DNA of 64,000 bases from UBA1447 sp002329225 (GCA_050946835.1 JBMNVN010000009.1:1-64000); one strand, 5' to 3'; shown: positions 1-8,481, counted from the first letter of the stretch. Notes: generated from the letters alone by a model not told the origin. Numbers and translations are program-made.

Positions 1-701
1 CTGAGCCTGCCGACAGCCCTGAACCGTCCTCCGAAGCGGTGCCGGATATTACGCCTGAGGACATTCGTGCGGACATTGATGCGCTGAATGCCGAAATGGA
101 GCATGACGCCGCAATGCTCGGTGAAACGGAACCGGAAACCCTGGATGAACCGGAACCCGTCCAGGAATTGCCGCCCGAAGATTATGAAGAGATTGACACC
201 TCGGATATCAATGACAACAAGGATTATTTTGAGGATGTTGAACTCGCTACCGAGGCGTTGAACGGCTTCAGACAGAATGAATGGGATGTCAAAGATTTGG
301 AAGGCCGGAAAGAAGCCATTGTGCAACTGGTTGATTATAATGCCGAGGTGCTTGGGCTTGAGAATAAGCCCTACATTGATTACTATAATACCCCCGACGC
401 AACCGATTTCGGCGTTTCAATACAGGATGCCAATGGCAATCCCGTAATTATGATTAATGAATATAACCTGGGCGACGGGCCGGAAGCGGCGGATACTATT
501 GCACATGAAATGCGGCATGCTTATCAGAGTGAACGGGCGGCGAAAGGCGAGACGGATCTGGATATCCGATTTCGGGAAAACCTGGAAGACGACAATTATA
601 TCCAGCCGGAAGAAGACCGTGACGGTTATAACAACCAGCTGGTGGAGCGTGATTCCCGTGCTTATGCCAACCGGTTTAAAGAGTTTTTAAATAACATTTA
701 G
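1..701 (+). CDS. C-terminal part of large protein with HEMRH metallopeptidase domain (5' partial)
   Basis: The reading frame is open to the left edge of the window, so this is the end of a longer gene; the first in-window start (GTG at 39) has no convincing ribosome site. The visible part begins with a Pro/Glu/Asp-rich acidic linker (about 60 residues) and ends in a compact domain. That domain carries the zinc-protease signature HEMRH (His156, Glu157 and His160 counted from the GTG at 39), followed by Gln/Arg-rich helices and a late ERDSRAYANRF segment that could hold a third ligand. A long protein with a small metallopeptidase at its C-terminus, followed at 11 bp by a small ORF, resembles polymorphic-toxin or mobile-element-encoded effectors. 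The HExxH motif is seen directly; the toxin role is inference. A phage or conjugative-element structural protein is the main alternative. Confidence 0.7.
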   Translation, partial: EPADSPEPSSEAVPDITPEDIRADIDALNAEMEHDAAMLGETEPETLDEPEPVQELPPEDYEEIDTSDINDNKDYFEDVELATEALNGFRQNEWDVKDLEGRKEAIVQLVDYNAEVLGLENKPYIDYYNTPDATDFGVSIQDANGNPVIMINEYNLGDGPEAADTIAHEMRHAYQSERAAKGETDLDIRFRENLEDDNYIQPEEDRDGYNNQLVERDSRAYANRFKEFLNNI

Positions 702-712
702 GAGGATGTATT

Positions 713-1015
713 ATGCAGGATTCCGTTTTCTCTTACTTCGTCAACGAACTCGGCAAAAGTGAAAAACGTGCCGCCGAGATGCTTCAAAAACTGGCACGCC
801 ACCCCGATATCCTTGCGGAGTTTGCCGTTTGGGTAAAAATGCGGACTTTTCCCGAAAAAGAGGATGGCGCAATTGAGGTTGAGGGCCAAACGGCGAAAAC
901 TCTTTTTGAATCCACCTATCTTGAGCCGATCGGGGCGTATAATTTTCTGATTTATTTGCGTGAAAAACCCGAAGAAGCTTTGGCGGACCTCAAGAAAGGT
1001 CTACCGAGAAAATAA
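713..1015 (+). CDS. Small hypothetical protein, possible immunity partner
   Basis: Encodes 100 residues starting at ATG 713, with a good GGAGG site just after the stop of the upstream gene, so the two are co-transcribed and probably translationally coupled. The protein is soluble and mostly helical, with no signal peptide or membrane segment. A Lys/Glu-rich first half is followed by a hydrophobic Tyr-Leu-Glu-Pro-Ile segment near residue 70. I do not recognise a named family with certainty. Placement directly behind a protein ending in a metallopeptidase domain is the usual position of an immunity protein, but that is the only functional evidence. A CCGCC/GGCGG hairpin follows at 1036. Confidence 0.75.
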   Translation: MQDSVFSYFVNELGKSEKRAAEMLQKLARHPDILAEFAVWVKMRTFPEKEDGAIEVEGQTAKTLFESTYLEPIGAYNFLIYLREKPEEALADLKKGLPRK

Positions 1016-1035
1016 CCGTATCCCGAAGCACATCC

Positions 1036-1114
1036 CCGCCCACAGGCGGTAAAAATAAAACAAATCCCGGAGGTAATAAAAATGCCTGTCTTCAAATGTA
1101 AAATGTGCGGGGGC
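1036..1114 (+). repeat. Leader direct repeat, copy 1
   Basis: A 79-bp segment spanning the leader, the ribosome site (CCCGGAGG) and the first 11 codons of the TIR gene at 1082. It recurs at 3220-3298 with three mismatches. The repeat opens with a small hairpin (CCGCC-CACA-GGCGG) exactly 46 bp before the ATG in both copies, followed by an A-rich stretch. It shows that the paralogs arose by tandem duplication including their upstream control region. Confidence 0.85.
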
Positions 1115-3049
1115 GATTTGCAAATCACTGAACATGATACCGTTGCGCAATGTTCGTATTGCGGTACACAGCAGACTTTGCCGAAAGAATCCGACGAAGT
1201 AACGGCGAACCTTTTTAACCGTGCCAACAATCTGCGGCTTAAAAGTGATTTTGACAAGGCGCTCGAGGTGTATGAGAAGATTCTGGAGAATGATAACTCC
1301 AACGCCGAAGCGCATTGGGGAGTCGTTTTGTGCAAGTACGGCGTCGAGTATGTGGAAGACCCGAAGACCGGCAAAAGAATCCCCACCTGCCACAGAACGC
1401 AGTATGAATCTGTTTTAACGGATGCCGATTATCTTGCCGCACTTGCCAATTCCGACAGTTCGGCCGGATTTGTGTATGAACATGAGGCAAAGCAGATAGC
1501 CGAGTTGCAGAAAGATATCCTCGCCGTTGTCAGCCGGGAGAAACCGTTCGACATTTTCATCTGCTACAAAGAGACGGACGAGAGCGGAGCACGCACACGC
1601 GACAGTGCGCTTGCCAATGATATCTACCATCATCTTACGCAGGAGGGCTACAAGGTTTTTTATGCCGCAATTACACTTGAAGATAAACTGGGGCAGGAGT
1701 ATGAACCCTACATATTTGCCGCACTGCATTCAGCAAAAGTGATGCTTGCGGTCGGCACCAGGCCTGAGCATTTCAGCGCCCCGTGGGTGAAGAATGAATG
1801 GTCCCGTTTTTTGCAGATAATGAAGAAAGAAAGCGGCAGGACATTAATCCCGTGCTTTGCGGGCATGGACGCTTACGACCTGCCCGAAGAATTTGCGCAC
1901 CTTCAGGCGCTTGATATGAGCAAAATCGGTTTTATTGCCGACCTTTCGCGCGGCATCGGCAAATTGCTGCGTATCTCGCAACCGGCAGGTACAGAAAAAT
2001 CAATGCCTGTCACAACGGTTCAAAACGGCGTTAATGTTGAAGGAATGCTGGAAAGGGCGTTTATATTTCTCGAAGACGGTGACTTCAAATCTGCCGATGA
2101 TTACTGTGAGAAGGTGCTGGACATTCAGCCTAAAAATGCCCGGGCATATATTGGTAAATTAATGGCAGAACAAAAAATTTGCAAAGAAAGCGAACTTGCC
2201 GAAATTGAAATATCTTTGGCTGAAAACGGTTATTATCAGAAAGCGTTGCGCTTTGCGGACAATCAATATAAATCGGTCTTAACAAACTACCAACAAACTG
2301 TTACAGCAAGGATATCCGCATATAATGAAAGACAATATCTAAGTGCGCTTTCATCAATGGAGGCGAGGGATTACAATACGGCGATTGCGTTGTTTGCTTC
2401 AATTGGCGACTATAAAGACAGCAAAGAGAAAAAAACGGAACTGCTTAAAATGCAATCTTTGAACATTACAGTTGGGGATAATATATACTTGGGAAGATAC
2501 CGAATGGATGCTGACGCTTCCTCTCCCGAGGAAAGGATATCTTGGCGTATTCTGGAAAAAGACAATAATAATGTTTTTTTGGTGGCTGATAGAGTTCTTG
2601 ATATTAAACCTTTTAATCAATCCGGTGACGAAACAGACTGGGAGGACAGCACTTTGAGAAAATGGCTGAATAGGGATTTTTATTTTTCTGCTTTTTCAGA
2701 TGACGAAAAAAAATCAATTGCAGAATCAAAAGTTATTAACTATAACAATCCTAATTCCGAACCGGATTATGAAACAATTGAGACAACAGACAGAATATTT
2801 TTATTAAGTTTTGAGGAAATAGAGAATTATTTTGTTTCGGAAGCCGATAGAAAGGCCGAACCCACTCAATTCGCAAAATCGCAATCCGTTAATTCGGATA
2901 GTGGCGATTATTGTTGCTGGTGGCTAAGATCCCCTGGTGATTATGCCGACGAGGCAGGGATTGTACTTGACAATGGTGATTACGCCAGCTTTAATGTCGC
3001 TGATATGAAAGGTATACGTCCTGCACTTTGGCTTAATCTGCCATCTTAA
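1082..3049 (+). CDS. Zinc-ribbon / TIR / TPR / DUF6273-like protein (paralog 1)
   Basis: A 655-residue cytosolic multidomain protein. Residues 1-35 form a zinc ribbon (CKMCGG and CSYCGT). Residues about 40-75 are TPR-like (FDKALEVYEKILENDN). Residues about 156-290 are a TIR domain starting FDIFICYKET, with ITLEDKLG, YEPYIFAALHSAKVM and WVKNEWSRF. Glu208 in YEPYI is my candidate for the NAD-cleaving glutamate. A second TPR-like block (around 320-365) and a KDSKEKK repeat lead into a C-terminal domain (about 485-655) with the WWLRSPG...GIRPALWLNL signature of DUF6273-type C-lectin-like folds. There is no membrane helix, unlike the two following paralogs. Bacterial TIR domains often hydrolyse NAD+ or make signalling nucleotides in defence; that role here is inference. 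The ATG has a strong GGAGG eight bases upstream. Confidence 0.88.
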   Translation: MPVFKCKMCGGDLQITEHDTVAQCSYCGTQQTLPKESDEVTANLFNRANNLRLKSDFDKALEVYEKILENDNSNAEAHWGVVLCKYGVEYVEDPKTGKRIPTCHRTQYESVLTDADYLAALANSDSSAGFVYEHEAKQIAELQKDILAVVSREKPFDIFICYKETDESGARTRDSALANDIYHHLTQEGYKVFYAAITLEDKLGQEYEPYIFAALHSAKVMLAVGTRPEHFSAPWVKNEWSRFLQIMKKESGRTLIPCFAGMDAYDLPEEFAHLQALDMSKIGFIADLSRGIGKLLRISQPAGTEKSMPVTTVQNGVNVEGMLERAFIFLEDGDFKSADDYCEKVLDIQPKNARAYIGKLMAEQKICKESELAEIEISLAENGYYQKALRFADNQYKSVLTNYQQTVTARISAYNERQYLSALSSMEARDYNTAIALFASIGDYKDSKEKKTELLKMQSLNITVGDNIYLGRYRMDADASSPEERISWRILEKDNNNVFLVADRVLDIKPFNQSGDETDWEDSTLRKWLNRDFYFSAFSDDEKKSIAESKVINYNNPNSEPDYETIETTDRIFLLSFEEIENYFVSEADRKAEPTQFAKSQSVNSDSGDYCCWWLRSPGDYADEAGIVLDNGDYASFNVADMKGIRPALWLNLPS

Positions 3050-3219
3050 ATTATAAGTGTTATTTTTGCGGGTTATTCATAGTGGTTATTATATGCATAA
3101 TGAGTGGCGGGAATCCGGAAGGCAACGAAAGAATGCCGGTAATTAATGGCGGTAACGGTGGTGACCTTATCTTCGGCGGTGACCGCTTTTAATCTCATGG
3201 GGAATAACTTCTAAAAACT

Positions 3220-3298
3220 CCGCCCACAGGCGGTAAAAATAAAACAAATCCCGGAGGCAATAAAAATGCCTGTCTTCAAGTGTAAAATGTGCGGCGGC
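3220..3298 (+). repeat. Leader direct repeat, copy 2
   Basis: Second copy of the 79-bp segment at 1036-1114 (three mismatches), including the CCGCC-CACA-GGCGG hairpin, the ribosome site and the first codons of the gene at 3266. The 140 bp before it (3050-3219) hold no gene I can support, only Gly-codon-rich sequence that may be a remnant. Confidence 0.85.
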
Positions 3299-4810
3299 AA
3301 AATAGACTTTGAGCAAGGGGCAACGGTCGGTGTTTGCGACAGTTGCGGAACGAAACAGACATTACCCCGCCTTGATGACGACAAAAGAGCAAATCTGTAT
3401 GACGGAGCCGGACATGTTAAAGAAACTGTCGTAGTCCAAAGCTCCGTGAATGCCGCATCACTTCTTAAACGTGCTTTTATGTTTCTTGAAGACGGCGACT
3501 GGCGGGAGGCTGACGAATATTGTGAAAAAGTTCTCGATTTTGAACCTGAAAATGCAGAAGCATATCTCGGCAAATTAATGGCGGAAATGAAAGCGAGAGA
3601 ACTGTCCAACCTTAAAAATAGTAAGCAACCTTTTAGCGACAACAGTAATTATCAGAAAGCTCTTCGCTTCGGTGATTCCGCACTGCAAAAGCAATTGCTT
3701 ATTTGCAACGCTCAAGTAATTGAACGAAAAAATCAAGAAGTATATGACATGGCAATAAAGGCTACAAACCTGGCAAATTCTGAAGCAGCCTTTAGAGCAG
3801 CTGCAGCTATTTTTCAAAGAATCAGCGGATTTAAGGATGCCGACACCCTTTATGAACAATGCATTGAAAAGGCGGAAGACTGCCTGATGGAGGTTGAACG
3901 GAAGGCAGAGGAAAAACGGATTGCTAAAAAGAAGGCCGCCGAAAAACGCAAAAGGAGAATTATAATTGCTTTATCGTTTATTCTTGCCGGCATTGTTTTT
4001 TCAACTCTCTTAATAACGGTGATAATTCCGGACAGGATATATAATTCTGCAACAGAGTTATACAATGCCGAAGAATATGCGGAGGCGTCAGGAAAGTTTT
4101 CCGTTATACCTTTTTACAAAGACAGCAGGGAAAAAGCCGAAGAGAGCTGCACAAAAGCTCAAATTCAAATAACCGCAGAGCAGATTAAAAATGCCGGGTC
4201 GGGTAATGTTTCTACCGGAAAAACAATTAAATTCGGTTTTTATGAGCAGGACAAAAAGACATTAAACGGTAAAGAAGAAATAGAGTGGCTTGTTTTAGCC
4301 GTTGACGGCAAGAAAGCTCTGCTAATCAGCAAATATGCCCTTGACTGCCAACGATACCACACCTCCGACACTGATATAACCTGGGAAACCTGTTCATTAC
4401 GTAAATGGCTGAACGATACTTTTATGAATGAGGCATTCGGAGAAGACCATAAAAAAATGATTGCCGTAACCAATGTTACGGCGGACAAAAGCCTTCTTTT
4501 CTTAACAAATCCGGGCAAGGCAACAAAAGATAAGATGTTTATTTTAAGCATTTCCGAAATGGAGCGTTATTTCAGTACGACTGAATCAAGAAGGTGTGCG
4601 CCTACCGCCTATGCAATTAAGCAAGGCGTAAAGAAGAGCAGGGTTTTTAAAGTGGACGGCAAGGGCACCTGCTGGTGGTGGCTGCGCACGCCGGGCATCA
4701 CTCAAAAAAATGCTTCCTATGTCACCAACTCGGGGATATATTCCGGGTACAAACTCAAGGAGGATAACAACGGTGTCCGCCCTGTGATGTGGATTAATTT
4801 GAACTCATAA
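3266..4810 (+). CDS. Zinc-ribbon / TM / DUF6273-like protein lacking TIR (paralog 2)
   Basis: Encodes 514 residues. The order is zinc ribbon 1-36 (CKMCGG, CDSCGT), a short junction around residues 47-66, TPR-like block about 67-115 (LEDGDWREADEYCEKVLD), a Lys/Arg/Glu-rich coiled coil about 200-230, one transmembrane helix about 232-255, a TPR-like KDSREKAEESC repeat, and a C-terminal DUF6273-like domain about 318-514 ending CWWWLRTPG...GVRPVMWINL. Against paralog 3 the zinc ribbon joins directly to the KETV linker before the second TPR block, so the first TPR block and the whole TIR domain are missing in frame. It may be a membrane-anchored receptor or decoy version of the TIR proteins; that is inference. 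Confidence 0.86.
   Translation: MPVFKCKMCGGKIDFEQGATVGVCDSCGTKQTLPRLDDDKRANLYDGAGHVKETVVVQSSVNAASLLKRAFMFLEDGDWREADEYCEKVLDFEPENAEAYLGKLMAEMKARELSNLKNSKQPFSDNSNYQKALRFGDSALQKQLLICNAQVIERKNQEVYDMAIKATNLANSEAAFRAAAAIFQRISGFKDADTLYEQCIEKAEDCLMEVERKAEEKRIAKKKAAEKRKRRIIIALSFILAGIVFSTLLITVIIPDRIYNSATELYNAEEYAEASGKFSVIPFYKDSREKAEESCTKAQIQITAEQIKNAGSGNVSTGKTIKFGFYEQDKKTLNGKEEIEWLVLAVDGKKALLISKYALDCQRYHTSDTDITWETCSLRKWLNDTFMNEAFGEDHKKMIAVTNVTADKSLLFLTNPGKATKDKMFILSISEMERYFSTTESRRCAPTAYAIKQGVKKSRVFKVDGKGTCWWWLRTPGITQKNASYVTNSGIYSGYKLKEDNNGVRPVMWINLNS
3275..3409 (+). repeat. Zinc-ribbon coding repeat shared with 4919-5053
   Basis: The DNA encoding the zinc ribbon and the DDD-K/R-RANLYD linker is nearly identical to 4919-5053, much closer than the rest of the two genes. 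This indicates recent duplication or gene conversion and marks the left edge of the presumed TIR deletion in paralog 2. Confidence 0.75.
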
Positions 4811-4909
4811 CATTTTATGCTTTAGAGCGGCATTAGTTTACAGTTTTAAGCGGCATAATTTATGTAACGTAACCGATAATACATAAAAACAATTGGAGGA
4901 TAAAAGAAT

Positions 4910-7405
4910 ATGGCCTTATTTAAATGTAAAATGTGCGGCGGCGGGTTAGAATTTGAGCAGGGAACAACGGTCGGCATTTGCGACAGTTGCGGAACGAAAC
5001 AGACTTTACCCCGCCTTGATGACGACAGAAGGGCAAATCTGTATGACAGAGCCAACCACTTCCGCCGTAACAATGAATTTGACAAGGCGATGGGTATCTA
5101 TGAGCAGATATTGAACGAAGACAACACCGATGCCGAGGCATATTGGTCTTTGGTGCTCTGCCGTTACGGTATTGAGTATGTAGAGGATCCCGCAACAAAT
5201 AAGCATATTCCCACTGTCAACCGTGCTCAGTTCACATCAATTTACATGGATGAGGACTACAAATCCGCCCTGCGTTATTCCGACGGTTATCAAAAGCAGA
5301 TTTATGAAGAAGAGGCAAAAGCGATTGACGATATTCAAAAGGGTATTCTTGCAATATCCTCCAAAGAAGAGCCTTTTGATGTTTTCATCTGCTATAAAGA
5401 AACGGACAATAACGGCAGAAGAACGATGGATTCCGTGCTTGCCAACGATCTTTATCATCAGTTGAAAAATGAAGGCTTTAAAGTATTCTTCTCCCGCATC
5501 ACCCTTGAAGACAAGCTCGGCACGGCGTATGAACCGTATATATTCGCCGCCCTGAACAGCGCAAAAGTCATGGTTGTGCTCGGCACAAAACCCGAATACT
5601 TTAATGCCGTATGGGTAAAAAATGAATGGAGCCGTTACCTTGCTCTTGTTAAGGACAGCAAGGGCAAAAAGGTACTCATCCCGGTGTACCGGGATATGGA
5701 CCCCTATGATTTGCCTGAGGAGTTCTCACATCTGCAGGCACAGGATATGTCAAAACTCGGCTTTATGCAGGACCTGATACGCGGTATTAAAAAGATTACC
5801 GAGGCAGATAAACCGAAAGCGGCAGCAAAAGAAACGGTTGCAGCCCACAACCCCGCACACTCAAACGCTGCCCCTCTCCTGAAGCGAGCCTTTATCTTCC
5901 TTGAGGACGGCAACTGGCGGGAGGCAAATGAATATTTTGAGAAAGTTCTCGACATGGAGCCGGAAAATGCGAAAGCATATCTCGGCAAATTAATGGCGGA
6001 AATAAAAGTAAGCAAACAGGAAAACCTTAAAGATTGCGCACAACCTTTTGAAGATAACGGTAATTATCAGAAAATTCTTCGATTCGGTGATGATGCGCTT
6101 AAAGAGGAACTGAGCGGCTATATTACTTACATAAAAGAGCGCAATGAAAATGACAGATTAACGGAAAAATATAACAGTGCGGTAAAGGCAATGGAAACGG
6201 CCACCTCTGAAGAAGCTTTTAAATCCGCTGCAGGGGTTTTTAAAAGCATCAGCGGCTTTAAGGATGCAGACACCCTTTATGAACAATGCCTTGAAAAAGC
6301 GGAAGTCAGCCGAAAGGATGCTATTTACAATAATGCGAAGTCTCAAATGAAAGGTGAAAAAATTGAAGAAATTATAAATTATGAAGCGGCAATTAGAAAA
6401 CTTCAGTCTATCTCCGGCTGGAAAGATGCCGATGAACAGATTAGTGTCTGTCAAAGAAAGATAGAAGAAATCAAAGCAAAGGAAGAAGCGGACAGACTTA
6501 AGGCAGAACGAATTTTGGAGGAAAGGCGAATTGCTAAAGAAAGGCAGCTAAAAAAAATCAAAAGAGTAATTGTCATAGCAACACCGATTGTCTGTGCCTG
6601 CGTTGTATTTTTGATTGTGCTTAAAACTGTAATAATTCCAAGCAGCGAATATAATTCCGCGATCACTTTGATGAATGACGGAAAGATAGTTGAAGCGTAT
6701 GACAGTTTGATTGCATTGAACGGATATAAAGATAGTACAGAAAAGGCAGCAAGCATCTACAGTCAGTATATAGTTGAAAAGATGAAATACGTTAAAGTGG
6801 GAGACACCGTAGTCTTTGGTGCATACGAACAGGATAATGATAAGTCAAACGGTAAAGAAGATATAGAATGGATTGTGTTGGCGAAAGAGGATAATAAGCT
6901 TCTTGTAATAAGTGATAAAGCTCTCGACTGTAAACAGTATAATTTGTCATACGAGGATATAACATGGGAGGAGTGCACGCTTAGGACTTGGATGAATGAT
7001 ACTTTTCTGAAATCAGCATTCAGTGCGGATGAGCAAGCAAAAATACAGTCAACAAATGTATCCGCAGATAAGAATACCGATCACAACATCAACGCCGGCA
7101 ATGCCACAACAGATAAAGTATTTCTGCTTAGTATCAAAGAGGTGAAAGAATATTTCATCAGTGACGAAGCAAGAAAATGTGTACCGACTGCTTATGCAGA
7201 AGCAAACGGCGCTTATAAAAGCCGTTGTTACACCAAAGGTGGCACAGCCACCTGCTCTTGGTGGTGGTTGCGGTCGCCCGGCTATAATCAGCATTATGCC
7301 GCCGGTGTCGGCGGTGCTGGCCTTGTTAATTCCGATAATGGCTGTGGTGTCAGCTATGGTAATGGCTGTGTCCGCCCTGCGATGTGGATTAATTTGGACT
7401 CTTGA
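4910..7405 (+). CDS. Zinc-ribbon / TIR / TPR / TM / DUF6273-like protein (paralog 3, candidate diversified target)
   Basis: An 831-residue protein, the fullest version of the family. Zinc ribbon 1-36, TPR-like 45-75, TIR about 156-290 (FDVFICYKETD; ITLEDKLG; Glu208 in YEPYIFAAL; WVKNEWSRYL), TPR-like block about 320-370, several GFKDADTLYEQC-type repeats, a charged coiled coil about 485-548, one membrane helix about 552-577, and a DUF6273-like domain about 625-831. The final domain has WWWLRSPG, then a run rich in Gly, Asn, Tyr, Ser and Cys, then VRPAMWINLDS. In residues 792-823, 31 of 32 codons end in C or T, which the paralogs do not show. Start ATG 4910 has GGAGG nine bases upstream. A lectin-like ligand-binding domain controlling a TIR enzyme across a membrane is a plausible model, not proven. 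Confidence 0.88.
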   Translation: MALFKCKMCGGGLEFEQGTTVGICDSCGTKQTLPRLDDDRRANLYDRANHFRRNNEFDKAMGIYEQILNEDNTDAEAYWSLVLCRYGIEYVEDPATNKHIPTVNRAQFTSIYMDEDYKSALRYSDGYQKQIYEEEAKAIDDIQKGILAISSKEEPFDVFICYKETDNNGRRTMDSVLANDLYHQLKNEGFKVFFSRITLEDKLGTAYEPYIFAALNSAKVMVVLGTKPEYFNAVWVKNEWSRYLALVKDSKGKKVLIPVYRDMDPYDLPEEFSHLQAQDMSKLGFMQDLIRGIKKITEADKPKAAAKETVAAHNPAHSNAAPLLKRAFIFLEDGNWREANEYFEKVLDMEPENAKAYLGKLMAEIKVSKQENLKDCAQPFEDNGNYQKILRFGDDALKEELSGYITYIKERNENDRLTEKYNSAVKAMETATSEEAFKSAAGVFKSISGFKDADTLYEQCLEKAEVSRKDAIYNNAKSQMKGEKIEEIINYEAAIRKLQSISGWKDADEQISVCQRKIEEIKAKEEADRLKAERILEERRIAKERQLKKIKRVIVIATPIVCACVVFLIVLKTVIIPSSEYNSAITLMNDGKIVEAYDSLIALNGYKDSTEKAASIYSQYIVEKMKYVKVGDTVVFGAYEQDNDKSNGKEDIEWIVLAKEDNKLLVISDKALDCKQYNLSYEDITWEECTLRTWMNDTFLKSAFSADEQAKIQSTNVSADKNTDHNINAGNATTDKVFLLSIKEVKEYFISDEARKCVPTAYAEANGAYKSRCYTKGGTATCSWWWLRSPGYNQHYAAGVGGAGLVNSDNGCGVSYGNGCVRPAMWINLDS
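7283..7378 (+). other. Candidate DGR-type variable region
   Basis: This is the segment between the invariant WWWLRSPG and RPAMW blocks of the 831-aa TIR protein. All codons but one (CAG at 7289) end in a pyrimidine, and they are dominated by GGY, AAY, TAY, TGY, AGY and GTY. That pattern arises when AAY codons of a template repeat are randomised at adenines by a diversity-generating retroelement. The position, at the extreme C-terminus of a C-lectin-like fold and just before a stable hairpin, matches known targets. No template repeat or reverse transcriptase is in the window, so this remains a prediction. Confidence 0.4.
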
Positions 7406-7440
7406 CAACTTGGCAAACATTTAGACAAAAAATGAAAAAC

Positions 7441-7475
7441 CGGCCTGTTTTCAAAAAAGAAGCGGGCCGATTTTT
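7441..7475 (+). terminator. Rho-independent terminator after TIR gene array
   Basis: Stem CGGCCTG with CGGGCCG (one G-U pair), loop about 15 nt, followed by ATTTTTA. It lies 36 bp after the stop of the 831-aa gene and ends the array. Confidence 0.75.
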
Positions 7476-7530
7476 ATATACCGACAAAAACTAAACTGTC
7501 AAAAAATCAAATAATTGCTGTCAGATAGCG

Positions 7531-8481
7531 TCAGATTGTTTTCAACTCTTTTTTCATACGCTTTACTAACGGCATAAGAATAAAGTTAAACTTTTTTCCG
7601 GAAAGAATATAGCAATACACCTCATGATATAAGGCATAAAAAGCGGTTTTAATATCGCATTTTTCCGATACCGGATATTTCTCTTTATACATATCATATA
7701 ATCCGAACCTGTCTCCCGTTAAGTTGCGCAGTTGAAACAATTCGTATTCCTTATCCGCCCACTTGCTGTCAAGCGGGTCAATGATTGCAAGCGGGTTAAG
7801 TTTTTTGTCTGCCAAAATGTTCATCACGTTCATGTCCCCGTGAATAAGGCAGGCTTCTTTCACTTTTTCACTGAAAATATAATCAAAATTCAACCATGCG
7901 TTTTCCATTACGGCAAGCACCTTTTTTTCGAGCTTGCCCTCTTTGCAAAGCTTTCTTGCGGACTCAAGAACTTCATGTGCAAAGGGTTTATAAAAATCAA
8001 GCCATTCGTCAAAACGGGCGTCTTCAATGAAGCCGAACTTGTCGTTTGTCGTACTGTGCCATAGATTTAATGCCGATGTGACTTTGTCCGCAAAGCTTTT
8101 TTTGACCGCTTTCGATTTGAACAACTGCACAAAGTCGGTAAAACAATTTTTGCCCGGCATATGTTCCATGCAGATAAAATCAATGGGGATGCTTTCGGTT
8201 GCAAAAGATGTGAAATAAACTTCGGGGATTTTAATAAGGCTGTCTTTGCCGAGCAAGTTTAAAGCCATGGCTTCTTTTTCCGCCATTTTCGGAACCCTGC
8301 AGGCTTTTAATACCAATCGGTAAGGCGCTTTGTCTGTTGATGCCTTATAAACATAACCGAACGAGCCGCCGCCGATGTAAGAAATATTTTTTACCGTGCA
8401 GGGAATGTGATTTTGCAGGACTTCTGCTGCGTATGCTTGCGCCTCGGCCTTGCTGATCGGACTTACTTCTTTTAATTCCAT
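7531..8481 (-). CDS. APH-family small-molecule kinase
   Basis: Protein-kinase-like phosphotransferase of the aminoglycoside phosphotransferase superfamily, 316 residues from ATG 8481. It has a glycine-rich ATP loop (IGGGSFGYVYKA), the lysine of LVLKACR, the catalytic loop HGDMNVMN and the metal-binding IDP that replaces DFG. The frame stays open to 8625, but ATG 8481 has a GGAGGAGG site eight bases upstream and the longer version has none, so the shorter start is chosen. Family members phosphorylate antibiotics, choline, fructosamine or homoserine; nothing here identifies the substrate. It is transcribed divergently from the CPBP gene. Confidence 0.85.
   Translation of the reverse strand: MELKEVSPISKAEAQAYAAEVLQNHIPCTVKNISYIGGGSFGYVYKASTDKAPYRLVLKACRVPKMAEKEAMALNLLGKDSLIKIPEVYFTSFATESIPIDFICMEHMPGKNCFTDFVQLFKSKAVKKSFADKVTSALNLWHSTTNDKFGFIEDARFDEWLDFYKPFAHEVLESARKLCKEGKLEKKVLAVMENAWLNFDYIFSEKVKEACLIHGDMNVMNILADKKLNPLAIIDPLDSKWADKEYELFQLRNLTGDRFGLYDMYKEKYPVSEKCDIKTAFYALYHEVYCYILSGKKFNFILMPLVKRMKKELKTI

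Noticed and set aside
1082..7405. Thoeris or CBASS defence operon
   Set aside because: A ThsA-like SIR2/SLOG effector and a CD-NTase are missing; the gene set is only zinc-ribbon/TIR/DUF6273 paralogs.
7406..7530. Template repeat or reverse transcriptase of a DGR close to the TIR gene
   Set aside because: The interval holds only a terminator and short AT-rich sequence; no reverse-transcriptase motif (YxDD) occurs in any protein of the window.
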